64,000 nt of DNA from Branchiostoma floridae (GCF_000003815.2 NC_049986.1:7651665-7715664), one strand, 5' to 3'. Shown: positions 15,001 to 25,270, numbered from the stretch's first letter. A program made the numbers and translations. Notes: generated from the letters alone by a model not told the origin.

Positions 15001-17210
15001 TCATCATGTCCTTTTGTACTTTGCAGGCAGTAGCTCAGCCTCATCTATATCTGGTGGAAACTACCAGGCCCAGTTCTCCAGCCAGGCTGATCAGATGCAG
15101 AGTCTGCAGGCCTTCAGTGTGACCAAACCCAGCCAGTTCCAACCATTCTATGCACTGGACACCACTCAGTTGTTGCCCCAGGCACAGGTTGGTCACAGCC
15201 TAACATTGCATAATGTTTGATTGCTAGAGTGTGATTCAACACCAAAAGCTTCTAACCAAGTTGCCTTGGTAAAATGTACCCCATGTTGATTGTGTCAATG
15301 TTTTTTAGTGTGTAAAGTGAAGTTAGAAGCAGATTTGTTAATGTGCAAGTATGTTGGATACAGTCAATACTGAAGACCACCTAAGGGACCAGTAGAATAT
15401 GGTCTATGTGGAAAAGGGCACTACTAAAGACAAATTCTAGGAGGCCACCAAAAAGTGGCCACATTGGTGAGGTGTTCAGGTTTGACTGTATACCAATAGT
15501 CAAGATTGAAAAAGAAAGTGTGTCTCCAAAATTTAATGCATCTGACATTGTGCAATTTGCCACCTTTTTACACTCCAGGTTTTGGCCAGCCTTCAGCAGC
15601 AACAGCCTGGCACTGGGTACCAGTTCCCGATGTCCCAGCCTCAGCAGCTGCAGCCTCTTCTCAACACCACCTTCCAGACACAGTTGAGCATGAACCAGAT
15701 CCAGCTGGGGGGCCACCAGACACAGTTAGGAGGCATGAACCAGACTCAGCTGGGGATGAGCCAGACTCAGCTGGGGATGAGCCAGGGCATGCAGCCCCCG
15801 CCGCCCCAGTCTCAGGCCCAGGAAATGTTCCAGTCTACTGCGATGCAGGGCTTCCGTTCCCAGCAGCAACTCTCGCAGACCAGCTTCTCGCAAGGGTCCA
15901 TGCTGATTTCCGGTAGCGGAGGACCCCTGATGTCCGCGTCGGCGTTCAAGCCCCCGCAAAACACGGCATCGAATCTCCAGTACGGCCAAACGCCGGTAGG
16001 GGCGCAGCCTTCCCAGCAGGTGTTCCTGCAGTACGACCCGACCCAGGCCAACCAGGGCCTGGCGGCCAACACGTCCATCCTGAGCTCGCAGGTGTTGCAG
16101 GCTCGTCCAGCGACCCTCCAGCAGCCGACCTCTTTCCTTCAGAACCAGCAGCAGTCCCAGAACACGTACTACACTGCCGCTCCATCTCCATCCAACCAGC
16201 TGCAGCAGCAGTCCCTACAGCTGGGCCAGTTCTCCCTGCAGGGGTACCCCAGCACTGCGCAGGCAGCTCCGCAACAACTACACATTCCATTACCCCCCTC
16301 GGTGCAGCAGCAGCAAAACCAGGGACTGAAGTCGGCACTGGAGGCCATGGCACCGGGCATCGCCGCCGAGGTTAGTCGGCAAGAGGCCAACGCAAAAGTG
16401 TACGGTGTCGGGAAGGACCACGCGGGGAACGCTACGCCGCCTACGAGCTACACGCCGAAGAACGTGACTCCGACGTCGAGTCCGTTCCGCCCCAGCACGA
16501 CCAGCCCATCGTGGCAGACTGGAACGAGCGGGTTGTCTCAGTACCAGAAGCAGCAGAGCCACCTGCGGCACTCCCAGCCGCAGTACCAGCACCAGGCTGG
16601 CTTCCCTCCCACCGGGCAGCAGAAGTTCCAGGTCCTCCAGGGAGGAGGGCTTCCCACTCAGCTGGGAGCCACCATGCTCGCTCAGAGTGCAGGATTGGTG
16701 CGACCTCAACAGGCCATGCAGCAGACCATGCTGCAGCGAGCCCCGCATCACAGTGCTTACCCGGCACCCATCCAGCGCCCCACCATCCCCCTCCCCAGCC
16801 AGATTCCTGGAGTCATGACTAGTGTCCCTCGGCAGCAAAGGCCTGTGGCGGGGATTCCAGTGATGCATCAGCAGGGGCAACAACAACAGCAGCAGCAACG
16901 ACAACAACAACAGTCACAAACAGTCCCAGGCACCTCATCTGCCCAGCAGAAGCTTAAGGATGCTCAAGCACGACAGAGAGCTGAGTTGCTGCAGCATGCC
17001 CAGAAGTTCCTGAGCCAGCAGGGGAAACCTCCATCCAAGTCTTCTCCGTCGCCTGGAACCCAAGACGAGAAGGGAGACAAAGCCAAACCAAGTCCAGATA
17101 CCATGGGTGCCGCCTCCGCTGCAGGCACTAGAGCTGAGGACACCCATGCAGCTGCCAAACCTGATGAAAAGATGAAAGAAGGGAGTGATCACAAGGATGG
17201 CTCCAAGTAA
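438..17210 (+). CDS. PRRC2: PRRC2 (BAT2-like) protein, 5' end outside window
   Basis: Large, mostly disordered proline/glutamine/arginine-rich protein of the PRRC2A/B/C family (Drosophila nocte is the insect relative), known for roles in translation initiation and RNA granules. Twenty exons join in one frame: 438-540, 1028-1070, 1190-1312, 1773-2014, 2519-2856, 3342-3441, 3948-4055, 4511-4702, 5480-5951, 6558-6773, 7162-7353, 7490-10003, 10467-10621, 11290-11479, 11916-12514, 12716-12796, 13418-13844, 14367-14513, 15027-15187, 15579-17210, giving 2677 residues. Family hallmarks seen: NKEFPTLG and GPGPSLRPQ (about 60-88); an acidic GGWAGAQEEVDYSAKLVFSD block (about 245-270); an ER-rich helix IERARKRREEEE (from about 454); LPPRF followed by poly-Q; WETASESSDF and SSQRPGNERQNRR (about 1370-1425); LPPRFAKQ; HDSGVDLS (about 1730). 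The N-terminal exons must lie upstream. A single PRRC2 rather than an A, B or C paralogue is inferred. Confidence 0.95.
765..990. mobile_element. TA-flanked MITE, CTGTAAATG family, copy 1
   Basis: A 226-bp element in a PRRC2 intron runs from CTGTAAATGCA to TGCATTTACAG and is flanked by TA on both sides. Inside are GCGGTGG and CCACCGCGAA blocks in inverted orientation. A sibling copy lies at 58605-58818 with the same ends and TA flanks. TA duplication and a small non-coding body point to a non-autonomous Tc1/mariner-type element. Confidence 0.8.
1484..1665. mobile_element. MITE, ACAGTAGAAGCC family, copy 1
   Basis: The left end reads ACAGTATAGCAGAAGCC and the right end GGCTTCTACTGT, with inverted subterminal GTGCAAT/ATTGCAC sequence. 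The body (TTTGCCAGCA, GGTGCAACAAAGCAAAGTTAT) recurs at 14848-14991, which lacks the left end. It sits in a PRRC2 intron. Confidence 0.7.
2062..2338. mobile_element. MITE, GGTTGGACAAG family, copy 1
   Basis: The ends GGTTGGACAAG and CTTGACCAACC are inverted repeats. The body repeats ACTTGCC/GGCAAGT words and contains TTGCCCGGGACAAT. A second copy at 4156-4489 shares the ends and internal words. It lies in a PRRC2 intron. Confidence 0.7.
2888..3245. mobile_element. MITE with CAGTGCTC ends containing a (TA)n tract
   Basis: The ends CAGTGCTCAAAATAC and GTATTTCGAGCACTG are inverted. Near-matching flanks (TGTGTAT and TGTGAAT) may be a target duplication. A pure (TA)n run of about 60 bp at 3016-3076 lies inside. 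The right half (GTTGCATTTGCAAGAAGG) matches the neighbouring element at 3454-3764. Confidence 0.65.
3016..3076. repeat. (TA)n microsatellite
   Basis: A perfect run of about 30 TA dinucleotides lies in a PRRC2 intron, inside the MITE at 2888-3245. It is likely polymorphic in length. Confidence 0.95.
3454..3764. mobile_element. MITE related to 2888-3245
   Basis: It runs from CAGTGTACAAAATAC to GTATTTTGCACGCTG. The internal sequence (GGTTGCACCAAGG, GTGGTTGCAGTGTGC) is shared with the element at 2888-3245. It begins 12 bp after the donor of PRRC2 exon 3342-3441. Confidence 0.6.
4156..4489. mobile_element. MITE, GGTTGGACAAG family, copy 2
   Basis: The left end GGGTTGGACAGAG and right end TTATCCAACCC are inverted repeats, and the right half (TTGCCCGGGACAATTGGACT) closely matches the copy at 2062-2338. 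It ends about 20 bp before the acceptor of PRRC2 exon 4511-4702, so part of that intron's 3' end is transposon-derived. Confidence 0.7.
5047..5416. mobile_element. Inverted-repeat element interrupted by assembly gap
   Basis: The left end CATTAGGCGCGATTCGATCG, followed by GACGACG, has its inverse at the right end (CGTCGTCCGATCG, then AAATCGCGCCTAATG). The 100 Ns at 5279-5378 lie inside. The gap probably marks a hairpin or a repeat that could not be assembled, and its true length is unknown. Confidence 0.75.
5279..5378. other. Assembly gap of 100 N
   Basis: One hundred undetermined bases lie within a PRRC2 intron. The flanking exons (4511-4702 and 5480-5951) join in phase 0 without needing an exon here. 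A missing small phase-0 exon cannot be excluded. Confidence 0.98.
6262..6460. repeat. Dispersed repeat with GTTTGAAACGTC / AACTGCTTTTTGGCA motif
   Basis: The segment carrying GTCACTGATG, TTTGAAACGTCAGAC, ATCCAGTTGCTNGANTAACTGC and CCTGGATGTCTAA recurs in part at 39238-39330, and its tail at about 56330-56385. It looks like the 3' end of a dispersed retroelement, although no coding part is visible. Confidence 0.5.
7490..10003 (+). CDS. PRRC2: PRRC2 giant central exon
   Basis: This 2514-bp exon encodes about 838 residues of nearly uninterrupted Arg/Lys/Asp/Glu/Ser/Pro-rich disordered sequence. It holds an RG/RGG cluster (RGRGTRGPSYRG, GKGRGRGEYRGGRGG, near 8530-8660), a second GRG cluster near 8990-9070, and the PRRC2 signatures EEWETASESSDF and SSQRPGNERQNRR. 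It ends with VYRVDEIIPTDPVAIQGAL, which matches the vertebrate VFRLDQVI..NPAGIQQAL segment. RGG clusters usually bind RNA and are methylated on arginine; that is family knowledge, not visible here. Acceptor tttctttccag and donor gtgagt frame it. Vertebrate PRRC2 genes also have one outsized central exon. Confidence 0.93.
11592..11780. mobile_element. MITE, TGCTTTATT ends, copy 1
   Basis: The ends TGCTTTATTTCAATCAACG and GGAAATAAAGCA are inverted, with subterminal CAGGGCAATTCTGAC and GTCAGAATTGCC inverted to each other. A second copy starts at 63888, directly downstream of CRAT. Confidence 0.75.
12958..13352. mobile_element. MITE, CAGGGTTCTAGCCA family, copy 1
   Basis: The ends CAGGGTTCTAGCCA and TGGCTAGAACACTG are inverted. 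The body has GGACGGACAAAAATTTTGCCC and an internal duplication (CTCTATGATGGACAAAAGTCGT appears twice, near 13040 and 13110; each instance is given here only by its key words). A related copy lies in opposite orientation at 22399-22723. It is in a PRRC2 intron. Confidence 0.75.
14848..14991. mobile_element. MITE, ACAGTAGAAGCC family, copy 2 (5'-truncated)
   Basis: It matches 1515-1665 through CATTTGCCAGC, GGTGCAACAAAGCAAAGTTAT and AATTAACTGGCTTCTACTGT, but the left terminal repeat is missing. It ends 36 bp before PRRC2 exon 15027-15187. Confidence 0.7.
15361..15488. mobile_element. MITE, CAGTCAA/TTTGACTG family, short copy
   Basis: A 128-bp element is flanked by TA, beginning CAGTCAA and ending TTTGACTG. 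It contains the inverted GACCACCTAAGGG and GTGGCCACATT words. Relatives lie at 18859-19328 and 19748-19890. It is in a PRRC2 intron. Confidence 0.7.
15579..17210 (+). CDS. PRRC2: PRRC2 terminal coding exon, Gln-rich
   Basis: The last coding exon gives 543 residues and a TAA stop at 17208-17210. The sequence is extremely Gln/Pro/Ser-rich. It includes short imperfect repeats near 15680-15790 (MNQTQLG, MSQTQLG), a CAG/CAA-coded Q run near 16876-16918, and a conserved-looking helix ARQRAELLQHAQKFLSQQ near the C-terminus. The acceptor is cactccag at 15571-15578, and phase 0 matches the preceding exon (15027-15187). The low-complexity Q tract fits the prion-like character of PRRC2 proteins in RNA granules, which is an inference from family behaviour. 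Confidence 0.93.
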   Translation, partial: VLASLQQQQPGTGYQFPMSQPQQLQPLLNTTFQTQLSMNQIQLGGHQTQLGGMNQTQLGMSQTQLGMSQGMQPPPPQSQAQEMFQSTAMQGFRSQQQLSQTSFSQGSMLISGSGGPLMSASAFKPPQNTASNLQYGQTPVGAQPSQQVFLQYDPTQANQGLAANTSILSSQVLQARPATLQQPTSFLQNQQQSQNTYYTAAPSPSNQLQQQSLQLGQFSLQGYPSTAQAAPQQLHIPLPPSVQQQQNQGLKSALEAMAPGIAAEVSRQEANAKVYGVGKDHAGNATPPTSYTPKNVTPTSSPFRPSTTSPSWQTGTSGLSQYQKQQSHLRHSQPQYQHQAGFPPTGQQKFQVLQGGGLPTQLGATMLAQSAGLVRPQQAMQQTMLQRAPHHSAYPAPIQRPTIPLPSQIPGVMTSVPRQQRPVAGIPVMHQQGQQQQQQQRQQQQSQTVPGTSSAQQKLKDAQARQRAELLQHAQKFLSQQGKPPSKSSPSPGTQDEKGDKAKPSPDTMGAASAAGTRAEDTHAAAKPDEKMKEGSDHKDGSK

Positions 17211-18370
17211 ATCCAGTCCTCTGCCATGTCAGAGATAGATATAACACTATACAGTATATATATCGAGGCTAGGAAGAGATAACGTGTCATCCCTTGAGGA
17301 GGAGGGACTGGTATGTCTTGCAACGGTGAGAAAAGCCTCGGAATGTCCAAGCCGGCATTCAAGACTTTCTTCTTATGAACGTGAGAAACTATCGTGTGTC
17401 GTTTTCACTGTGACTGATTACATGTGAAATTTTCATTGTGGAGTTTCCAGTGGATTTCGTGTCCTTGAGGAACCTATCACCGAATTGCTTAAGCTGCAAC
17501 AAGATGAGAGAGAAGTCACCAACCTGTCTACCAGAGGGTGTTTAGAGGCTGCAAACCCCGTGGTGTTAGAGTGGTAACGCATCCACAAGCTCTCTGAGAC
17601 ATTTGGTGTCAAGAGATATCTGTCAAAGCAATCTTTTAAGAGACTATTGAACTCTGAAGTCTTCTGTGAAGTGGAAGTAAATACAGGCTACATTGCCCCC
17701 TTAGCCTAAAGATCAAGCAAGGATTTGACTGTTGAAGAATATGGTACATGTATAAAAGGTAACAAGCTTACTTGCAGTGTTGGTGTAAGCAGTCTATTTT
17801 CATCGCCACTGTTGCTTATCCACGCGTGTGTATGTGATAGAACAATTGATGGAGAATTTTGACTTTCCGTTGGCGCCAGTTACGACATGTATAATACGTG
17901 CACTACTATTTGTCGAGACGTTCTGCATTGTTGAAGATTTATTTCATGTTAGCACTATGTGATCAGTGTTTGCAAGTATGTATGTGTCAACACTGCCCTT
18001 CCATGAACTGGATTTTTGCACTGTTAGTTCATGAACATGCACAGAGAATGCTAGAAATGAAAAATAAAACTTGTGTATAGCTTATAGCAACATAGGAAAA
18101 GCTTTATCTCTCCAGGAGGTACCACTTGTTTCTTCCAGTAGGTGGGGAAGAGTGAAAAATAAAACTGGACTGTAGTTAGAAGCATGGGCCTGCCTCGGGA
18201 GTCTTGAGTTAAATACACAGTATATCATGTAGCTCAGTTGGACCGACCTGTGGAAACAATTGTTTAGTACCATGTTGAGAATTTATAAATTTTTGGAAAT
18301 GTATTGCAGTGTACAAATTTCTACATGCTATAAGCGTCAGTCTGCACTAAATAAAGTTACTTAATATGCA
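17211..18370 (+). other. PRRC2: PRRC2 3'UTR with alternative poly(A) signals
   Basis: No ORF of interest follows the PRRC2 stop. AATAAA hexamers occur at about 18063, 18158 and 18350 on the + strand, so the mRNA probably ends near 18.08, 18.18 or 18.37 kb. The QTRT2 gene converges from the other strand with its stop at 19447. The two genes are therefore tail-to-tail, about 1.1 kb apart. Confidence 0.6.
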
Positions 18371-18858
18371 GTTTTTAAAATGATGTTTGTCCAGTCAGGC
18401 TAACACTTTTCTTATCAGTGAAGGTTTGAATGTTTCAAGTGGAAGTGCTAGGATTTGGCCCGTTTTTAGGTCATATTCCCTTGTGACAGTAGGGTTATGT
18501 CTGAGATTCAGTGTAGCATTGGAGCAAGAGTGTTCTGCTAATCCACTTTCGGAATGCCTATGTAACAACCCAGCCATTAGGTTTGGTTAGGTACGCAACA
18601 CTCTTTAAATCCAAAGGCCAGCATACACAGGGAAGTTGAAGGAACCAAGGACTCCTTGAAGGAACATAGCACATCAAGGAAACTAACTGTTAAACATTAG
18701 TCAAACCAATCAACACATCTCAATGGTTGGAACATTTTATTCTGGCCTGCAAAGTACAGACATGGTTTTAAAAGGGCCTGTCAGAGTCTTTCACATTGTT
18801 GAAAATTTTTGCACTACCCAGTTACAAGTCTACTCAAAGAAACACATAATAGTATATA

Positions 18859-19328
18859 CAGTCAAACCTGACCCGGGGGACCGGACAAAAGCGGTCGATT
18901 TGGACAGGTGGTCGCTGAGAAGAGTATCGACTCAAAACATGCCCGATGGAAAGTATAAATGGTTTCCATTGTGCTTAATGGCATAAAGCAAGCACACTGC
19001 ACGCATGCAAAGAAGCGAGATCTTTAATCTCAAATACAACACGCACACTGTAAACTGTAAATTCAACCCCAAAATCCGACGAAAACTGGCCGATTTCTGC
19101 ACAAAATCGTGCTAGTTATTAAAAATCGATGAAAACCTCAATTTTGAAAATGATGCGGTCGTTATGGGTCCCAATTTGGGCCGGTCGCGGTCGCGTTGGC
19201 CAGGTGGTCGTTGAGAAAAGGTCGCTTAATGCTTACGTCAATGGGAAAATAAATCGGGACCGAGAAAAAGCGGTCGAAATGGCCAGGTGGTCGCTGAGAA
19301 GAGGTGGTCGCTCGGGCAGGTTTGACTG
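18859..19328. mobile_element. MITE, CAGTCAA/TTTGACTG family, long copy
   Basis: A 470-bp element runs from CAGTCAAACCTG to CAGGTTTGACTG and is flanked by TATA. The body repeats AAAGCGGTCG and GGTGGTCGCTGAGAAGA words at both ends in direct order. It lies between the PRRC2 and QTRT2 3' ends. Confidence 0.75.
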
Positions 19329-19446
19329 TATAAGTATTACTTATACATTGATAGAATACAAGATTACACAAACAACAGATAGAATTATTGATATTTATGT
19401 CATCCCTGAAATAGTCAACTTCATAGTAGTTAATGACGAGTAACAA

Positions 19447-22400
19447 TCATTTGGTCCTCTGAGTGACCATAGTTTTCAGCTCCTGGAATGTCCCCTGGTG
19501 TAGTGACTCCCTTATAGCTGCGAAGAAGCCGAAATAGTGATGGAAGTTATGCCTGCAGCAACAACAAAATATTCAAAACATTGAATGTTAACATAAGCTC
19601 TATATCAGCCAAGAATAGCAATTTCTTGTACACAATGTATTGAATATATTTTTTCAGGGTAGGAAGGCTTGAAACCTAAATTTCACGATAAAAAAATACT
19701 ATATACAACAACAAAAACATGTACAAGTATCTATACGCAAAAAAATACAGTCAAATCTGTTCAAATGAGACAGTCAAAACTATTTTTCCCATTGAATAAT
19801 CCTGAACCAATACTGTGGTCTAGAGTGACCACCTGTCATAGTGGCCACATAAACCTGATTTTACCAGACCCCTGAGTGGTCATGGGCAGTTTAAAATCTC
19901 CAAGCAGAACCTACGATAGCATAAGATAGTATCAAAACTTGGCAAAGGAGTGTGCATTGCCATTGGCTACTGAAGGCTGGCTACACTCCTTTGCCAGCAT
20001 TTGAGACTATCTTATGATACTGCTCCGAGATCAGGCAGTTTTGACCGTCTATAAATAGGTGTACTTACATCATAAGAAGCACTCTAGCCAGGAGTTCCCC
20101 AGTCTGTAGTAGATGGTGGATGTACGCCCGACTGTGGTTCTGACAACAGTAGCAGGAACAGCCTGGGAGTACTGGTCTGAAGTCACAGGCACTACAGTGG
20201 GACAGGAGGGAGGTATGGTTAAGTTGGAGCTATCATTGGTAACATTCGAGCCATTTCTCTGCTATACTCTGCATACTTTATTACAAATGTATACCCACTT
20301 CTCACATGTGCAATCTGGAACTACCAAAATATAATGTGTATACTTCTTATAGTACTGCATATCTTGAAACTTCTACGGTAACCTCTGCCGGCCATTTATT
20401 ACTACACCATGCCTGCAAATGTATGTCTACTTTTTATGACTACTTAATTAAATAATTGTTTCAGTTGCAACTTTTCACACACCCCCCAAATGAATTTTGA
20501 CTTACTACTTTTCCTTGTCATTAAGATCCATCTCAAACTTAGTCCTCTGTGACCGCTTGTCTTCGATTGACCCCCGGCAGTGTTGATTCTCTGTCGTTTC
20601 CTGACTGGAATCATCTGGACCCTGTATCATTGTCTCATCACAAACATCTGAGTGTGATCTTTTTGAAAATGGAAAGACAAGAGCACAGCCCCTCTCTGTA
20701 ACCTGGTAGGGAAATCTGTACTGAGTTAAGGTAAGGCCTTTGTAATGAAAGAGGCCATCTACATCAGAGCCCATCAACTTTCCCTCAACTGAGACGGGGG
20801 CCGACACAGACTTCCAAGCACCTTTGACCCTTTGCTGACGTCACACTTCCTAGTCTGGCTGTGTGACATAGGCATTGGGTCATTACAACTTGAGAAGGAT
20901 CAAAGGACTGATCGAAAGCTTGTTGGTAAGCGCTTTATTTTTGTGTATGGTTATAAAGTTAAAAATTTTATCATATTCATAATATGTTACTATGTTGCAT
21001 AATGGTAGAAAGATTTTTGGTGACACCTCAGGGGCGAGGCCCTTTGATGGATTTGGTTTGAAAATGTTCTGTGTATGGTAAGATTGATAAGAGATTGGTG
21101 TACACAATAGATGAGTAGGTGTAAGGTCAATGGTGCATATACAGACATGTTTTACTTGCATTTTTCAACAACTGAAATTAATAAAAAGGATACGAGCTGT
21201 CAAAGAAGTCCACACCACACTCAACAGCCTCTAGAACCTCATCTGGAAGGAAAACAATAATAAGATCAAACCTACAATTCACTCTTTTCAATTTTCAATT
21301 AACGTTTCTTTGAGCCCCTACCACACAATTTTAGCAAGCTCCTGGAGCTATATAAACGGATCGCAAGTCAAGCACACATTTCGACTGAAAATCTACCCTA
21401 CAACATTATACGGGGTAAATTGGCCTACAAATAAATATCCACCAATCTTTTAAAATTACTAATTATAATAATTATTAATGATTATAAGGACAGAGTCAGG
21501 TGGACTTCTGCCCAAAATGTAGTTTTGAGCTAGCAGACTCGTTGGTCGATATCTAGGGAGTGAGTATAGGAGCCAAAATAGTAGATCAGATCACACCCAG
21601 GCTAGGTTATTTCTACTGAAGCAAATTTATCTTGGACATAAGAATGAAAGGTTAAATTTGCCAAAATTCTTCTGCTCTACTGTCTTTGAAAGTAGACTGT
21701 ATTGATACAGTTATGTCTAGTGATGGCTAGGTTGCTGGAAGGCTCATTTAGTCCACTAAAGCTCATTTAGTATCATAGTGCATGCAACTAAACTTTATTC
21801 TTGGTCCATTCACAACTAAAGAGATACCTGGCCTGCTGACAGCATGGATGATCCTGGGCTTGTCCTCAGGTAACACTTCCTACAAAGTTGACAAAAAGAA
21901 AAAGTTAACTACAACAACAGACTTGCTTTTACAGAAAGAGGCTAATCTAATCAGAATCACAACAATATAATCTAGATCAGTGTTTTGTGTTCAGATGTAT
22001 TTTAGTTAGCTACTGTATTATTTTTTCAATTCTTAACACAAATGCACATGGTTTTTGAAATGCATTACACCCTTAGGTTTTGCCAAATTCAACCATGATG
22101 TTAACACTTGCATAACAAATTATACTATCAATAATTTTGATTTACCAGAACAGCTTTGAGAAGATTTTTCCTGGTTTCTCTCTCCATGGCAAAGCTCTGG
22201 AAACCATCCAGTACAAAACCTGAAATTGTAAAAATATGACTTGGATACATACAAAAATAAACAATGTATGCAAACTCTTCCTAATACCAACATGTAATGG
22301 TTTCAAAAAAGGTCAAATTAGTATATCCTAACATAGAAAAGTTGTCACAAAGAGCATGAAGAAACAACAGATCTATCTGATTTATACAATACTTGATACA

Positions 22401-25215
22401 GTGTTCTAGTCAGCCTGAATTTTTTTCCATCCCATAGATTTTAAATTTGGAAATCCTGTTGAGTGTCAAAGGCTGAATTCTATGGGGGTTCAGAAGCATG
22501 TTCTCCCTGGAAAATTTTGAAACTTGGACCATAAGAAATGCTATTTCCTGCATGTTGAGGGGCAAATTTTGCTTATAGACTCTGCTTGGTTCAAAGGCAT
22601 CTGTTTTATATTTTAACATGCAGATTTTTGTCCATCAAAGAGGATGGAATGGGCAAAATATGTCCGTCCCCAGCTGCAAAATTCCGTCAAAGGATGGAAA
22701 GATGGATGCTGGCTAGAACCCTGAGCTGGTAGCTTCTAAATTCCTAGAACAAGACAAGAGAAGAAATGAAAAGAATGCTAAGTTCTTACCTGCCACAGGT
22801 CTTTTACATGTCTCCCTTGCAGACCTCAGTCTTTCCTCTAACAGATCTCCTCCTTCTATCACACCCAGAATTTCTGAGCCCTTCAACTCCTAAGAGAATA
22901 TATATAATTGTTAAAACATAGCAAATTGCATCCAAAGCTTCAATCTTTTGATTTTTGTACATTAATTGTGTACAGAAAGTAGCATGGGTACCATACTTAT
23001 ATTTCTACTGGGGCTCCAAAAAGGGCAGTGAGTGAAAGGAGCCCCAGTATAGTAAATAGGATGGTACCCAGGCTATAGAGAAAGGGCCTGAATTAGAAGG
23101 TTACGATTACTGCTTAACATCGTTTTTGCTCACAGAAGTTAACACCATGTTGAAGATTTCACAATGGCCCCACAGTTTGTAACATGGTATATAACCTGTA
23201 AAAATAAAAGCTGATAGCCTGTATGCAAGCCTTGTTAAGCTTCTGGCTATGCAATAATCTGCTTAAGTATGGCCCTGGCATGAGCTAAACATTGCATGCT
23301 TATCTCAAAAACGCTGACATCTACCTGTGACTTCTGGTGTATTTCCAGACACTGATCCAAGAAGTTTAATGTCCTGTCGACAGACTTGCGCACCCTCTTG
23401 GTGGAGGTGTCAGCAGAAGCAGTGTCTCCATCACACAGACACTGGTACCAGTCAGGACGGAACGCTTTCTGTATGGCCATGAAGTCTGCCACCTCCAACT
23501 GTGGGGAGGTAAAAGACGTATTAAGCAAAGGTCTGGGAAGAGTCTGCAAATACCGGAGCAAAACAAAAAAATATACACTGTTAGGCTAGCCCCTGAGGCA
23601 TCGCCAAAAAATGAAGAAAAACTTACTGGTGCAGTGGCCAAATGTGTAGAGTGTTCACCTTGTGTTTGGTATGAAGGGAGTATGATCCCTGGCCGATTCA
23701 AGTTCAAAACTCTAAATGGTACATACTGCTTTCTCTGCTTAGCACTGAGTATTTATGAAAGAACATGGGAGTTGAGCATATACCACTACTAGACTAACTA
23801 GTGGACTAGCTCTCTGCTGTAGTGATCATTGTACAAACATGTGTGGCCCAAGGTCAATTGTAACAGAGATGGATGTATGTACCTTTATCCTACCCCCTGG
23901 CCCCCACACTGACACCCCCTTGTTGAAGTTGTATCCCGTCGCCTCCCTCACAGCAGGATCTTGCACAGAGCAGTACAAAAAGAAGTCCTACAGAAACAAC
24001 AGAGACAAGGGCAAGGATTTCAGAAGAGGAACACATTACTCATGTGGCTTTATTTCTTGACAGTTAAGGATATCTTTAATGTGAATGGAACTACTCAAAT
24101 ACAGAATGTACTTTATAATGCTGTAGATTTATAAGATATCATTACATTCCCATTAATCAATCTAAGTCTACCATTCATATTCTTTTAAACTAAAAATGAT
24201 TTTATGATAAAATATGAAAATCATAACTCGTACCTCCATGCCGGTGAATTTTCCGATTCCCTGCTGAAAGTCTTTAACAACATGATGCTGCTCCGCTCTG
24301 AGACACACAAAACGTACAAACAATCTTATCATAGTACAACAATAGTCACCACATGACACTGGGTTAAATATGTATAAAGCAAACATTCATCACAGAATCC
24401 TTATCCTGGAGGCCAGCGAACAGTGCTCAACAGCTATGGGTTTTCCAGTTTATTAATAAAATAAAATAAAAAGCCTGTATACTAGCCCTCTTACAGAGAC
24501 CAGAATGCATGTGCGGCATCAGGAATTCTAGGTTACAATGATTGTCAAAGGTAAAGGCCCTGTAAAAGAAACAAAACCCATCTGGATATTGTTCATGTTA
24601 TGTAAATCAAAACAATGGTAAAGAAAAGGACAGTCCTGTTTTCCTTTACGAGGCCTTTACCTTTGACATATTACCTAGAATTCCTGTTGCCGCTCATACG
24701 TTTTGATCTCTGTGAAAAGGTTTAGTATTAGTGAGTGCATATGTAGCATGAAAGTTCAGCTGTGTTGGTAAATGACATTATGGATAAACTAAACTTTAAT
24801 TAACCAACAAGTTGGGACTTACTCCAACCATTGACATATTATTACCTAGAATTCCTGTTGCCACACATGCATTCTGATCTCTATGAAAGGGCTTATGGCA
24901 GCTACGTTTGCTCTATGGTCAGTAGGCATCCTTCCATCTACTGTAAACCAATACTAGTATATGGCACAGATAACATAAGACCAAAAGCCTTATACATATT
25001 GCTGGTACTCACAGTGTAGGCAGTGTGATCTGTACTCCCTCAGGTACGGTGTCCAGCTTCTGTAGAACATCGTACGTCAGGTGTGGTGCTGATCCACACC
25101 TTGTGTACAACAGACACCCGGGGAACTCCAGAACCTTGTTGCCATGCCGACCGACTTCTGTGATGGACCCCACCCGACAGCCGTTGACAACATTGGACAG
25201 TAGCACTTTCATCAT
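19447..25215 (-). CDS. QTRT2: Queuine tRNA-ribosyltransferase accessory subunit 2
   Basis: Non-catalytic partner of QTRT1; together they replace guanine-34 with queuine in His, Asn, Asp and Tyr tRNAs. Eleven exons in transcript order: 25215-25013, 24297-24234, 23987-23883, 23498-23325, 22889-22790, 22219-22146, 21879-21828, 21242-21194, 20715-20506, 20191-20069, 19552-19447; 419 residues against about 415 in human. Matches include VVNGCRVG and [20 protein letters not shown] at the N-terminus, [55 protein letters not shown], and [10 protein letters not shown] near the C-terminus. Zinc ligands are Cys355, Cys357, Cys360 (GCSCYCC) and His386. A tandem Met pair makes 25215 or 25212 the start. The track-like stop after the third exon's GGG is avoided by using the donor AAAG|gtacat at 23883/23882. 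Confidence 0.96.
19748..19890. mobile_element. CAGTCAA-family MITE fragment
   Basis: It starts TA-CAGTCAAATCTG and contains GACCACCTGTCATAGTGGCCAC, but has no matching right terminal repeat. It lies within the last QTRT2 intron, downstream of exon 20069-20191 on the minus strand. Confidence 0.5.
19897..20031. mobile_element. Inverted-repeat MITE (CATAAGATAGTATCAAA)
   Basis: The left half CATAAGATAGTATCAAAACT and GGCAAAGGAGTG are inverted at the right (CACTCCTTTGCCAGC, GACTATCTTATGATACTG). A left-end fragment of the same family occurs at 44611-44660 (AAGCAGATCCTACGGTG, CATAAGATAGTATCAAAGC). It is in a QTRT2 intron. Confidence 0.65.
22399..22723. mobile_element. MITE, CAGGGTTCTAGCCA family, copy 2
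   Basis: It runs from CAGTGTTCTAGTCAGCCTGA to GCTGGCTAGAACCCTG. The body (AAATTTTGCTTATAGACTC, GAGGATGGAATGGGCAAAAT) matches the reverse complement of 12958-13352. It lies in the QTRT2 intron between exons 22889-22790 and 22219-22146. Confidence 0.75.
24487..24720. mobile_element. MITE, CCTAGAATTCCTG family, copy 1
   Basis: The ends are inverted repeats of about 50 bp: CAGAATGCATGTGCGGCATC then AGGAATTCTAGG at the left, and CCTAGAATTCCTGTTGCCG then TGATCTCTGTGAAAAGG at the right. Subterminal TGTCAAAGGTAAAGGC is also inverted. It is in the first QTRT2 intron. Confidence 0.8.
24838..24891. mobile_element. CCTAGAATTCCTG MITE, solo terminal repeat
   Basis: Only one terminal repeat is present: TTACCTAGAATTCCTGTTGC, CACACATGCATTCTGATCTC. 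It lies between the full copies at 24487-24720 and 25271-25486. Confidence 0.65.
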
Positions 25216-25270
25216 GGAGTGTTCTATTCAACTGCTTGACACAGTCAAAAGTCCACAATCAAATAAAAAG

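Noticed and set aside
23894-23987. Shorter QTRT2 exon 3 ending at the first GT (23893)
   Set aside because: That donor leaves a phase that breaks the next exon; the donor at 23882 (AAAG|gtacat) restores frame and adds the conserved GGRIK segment.
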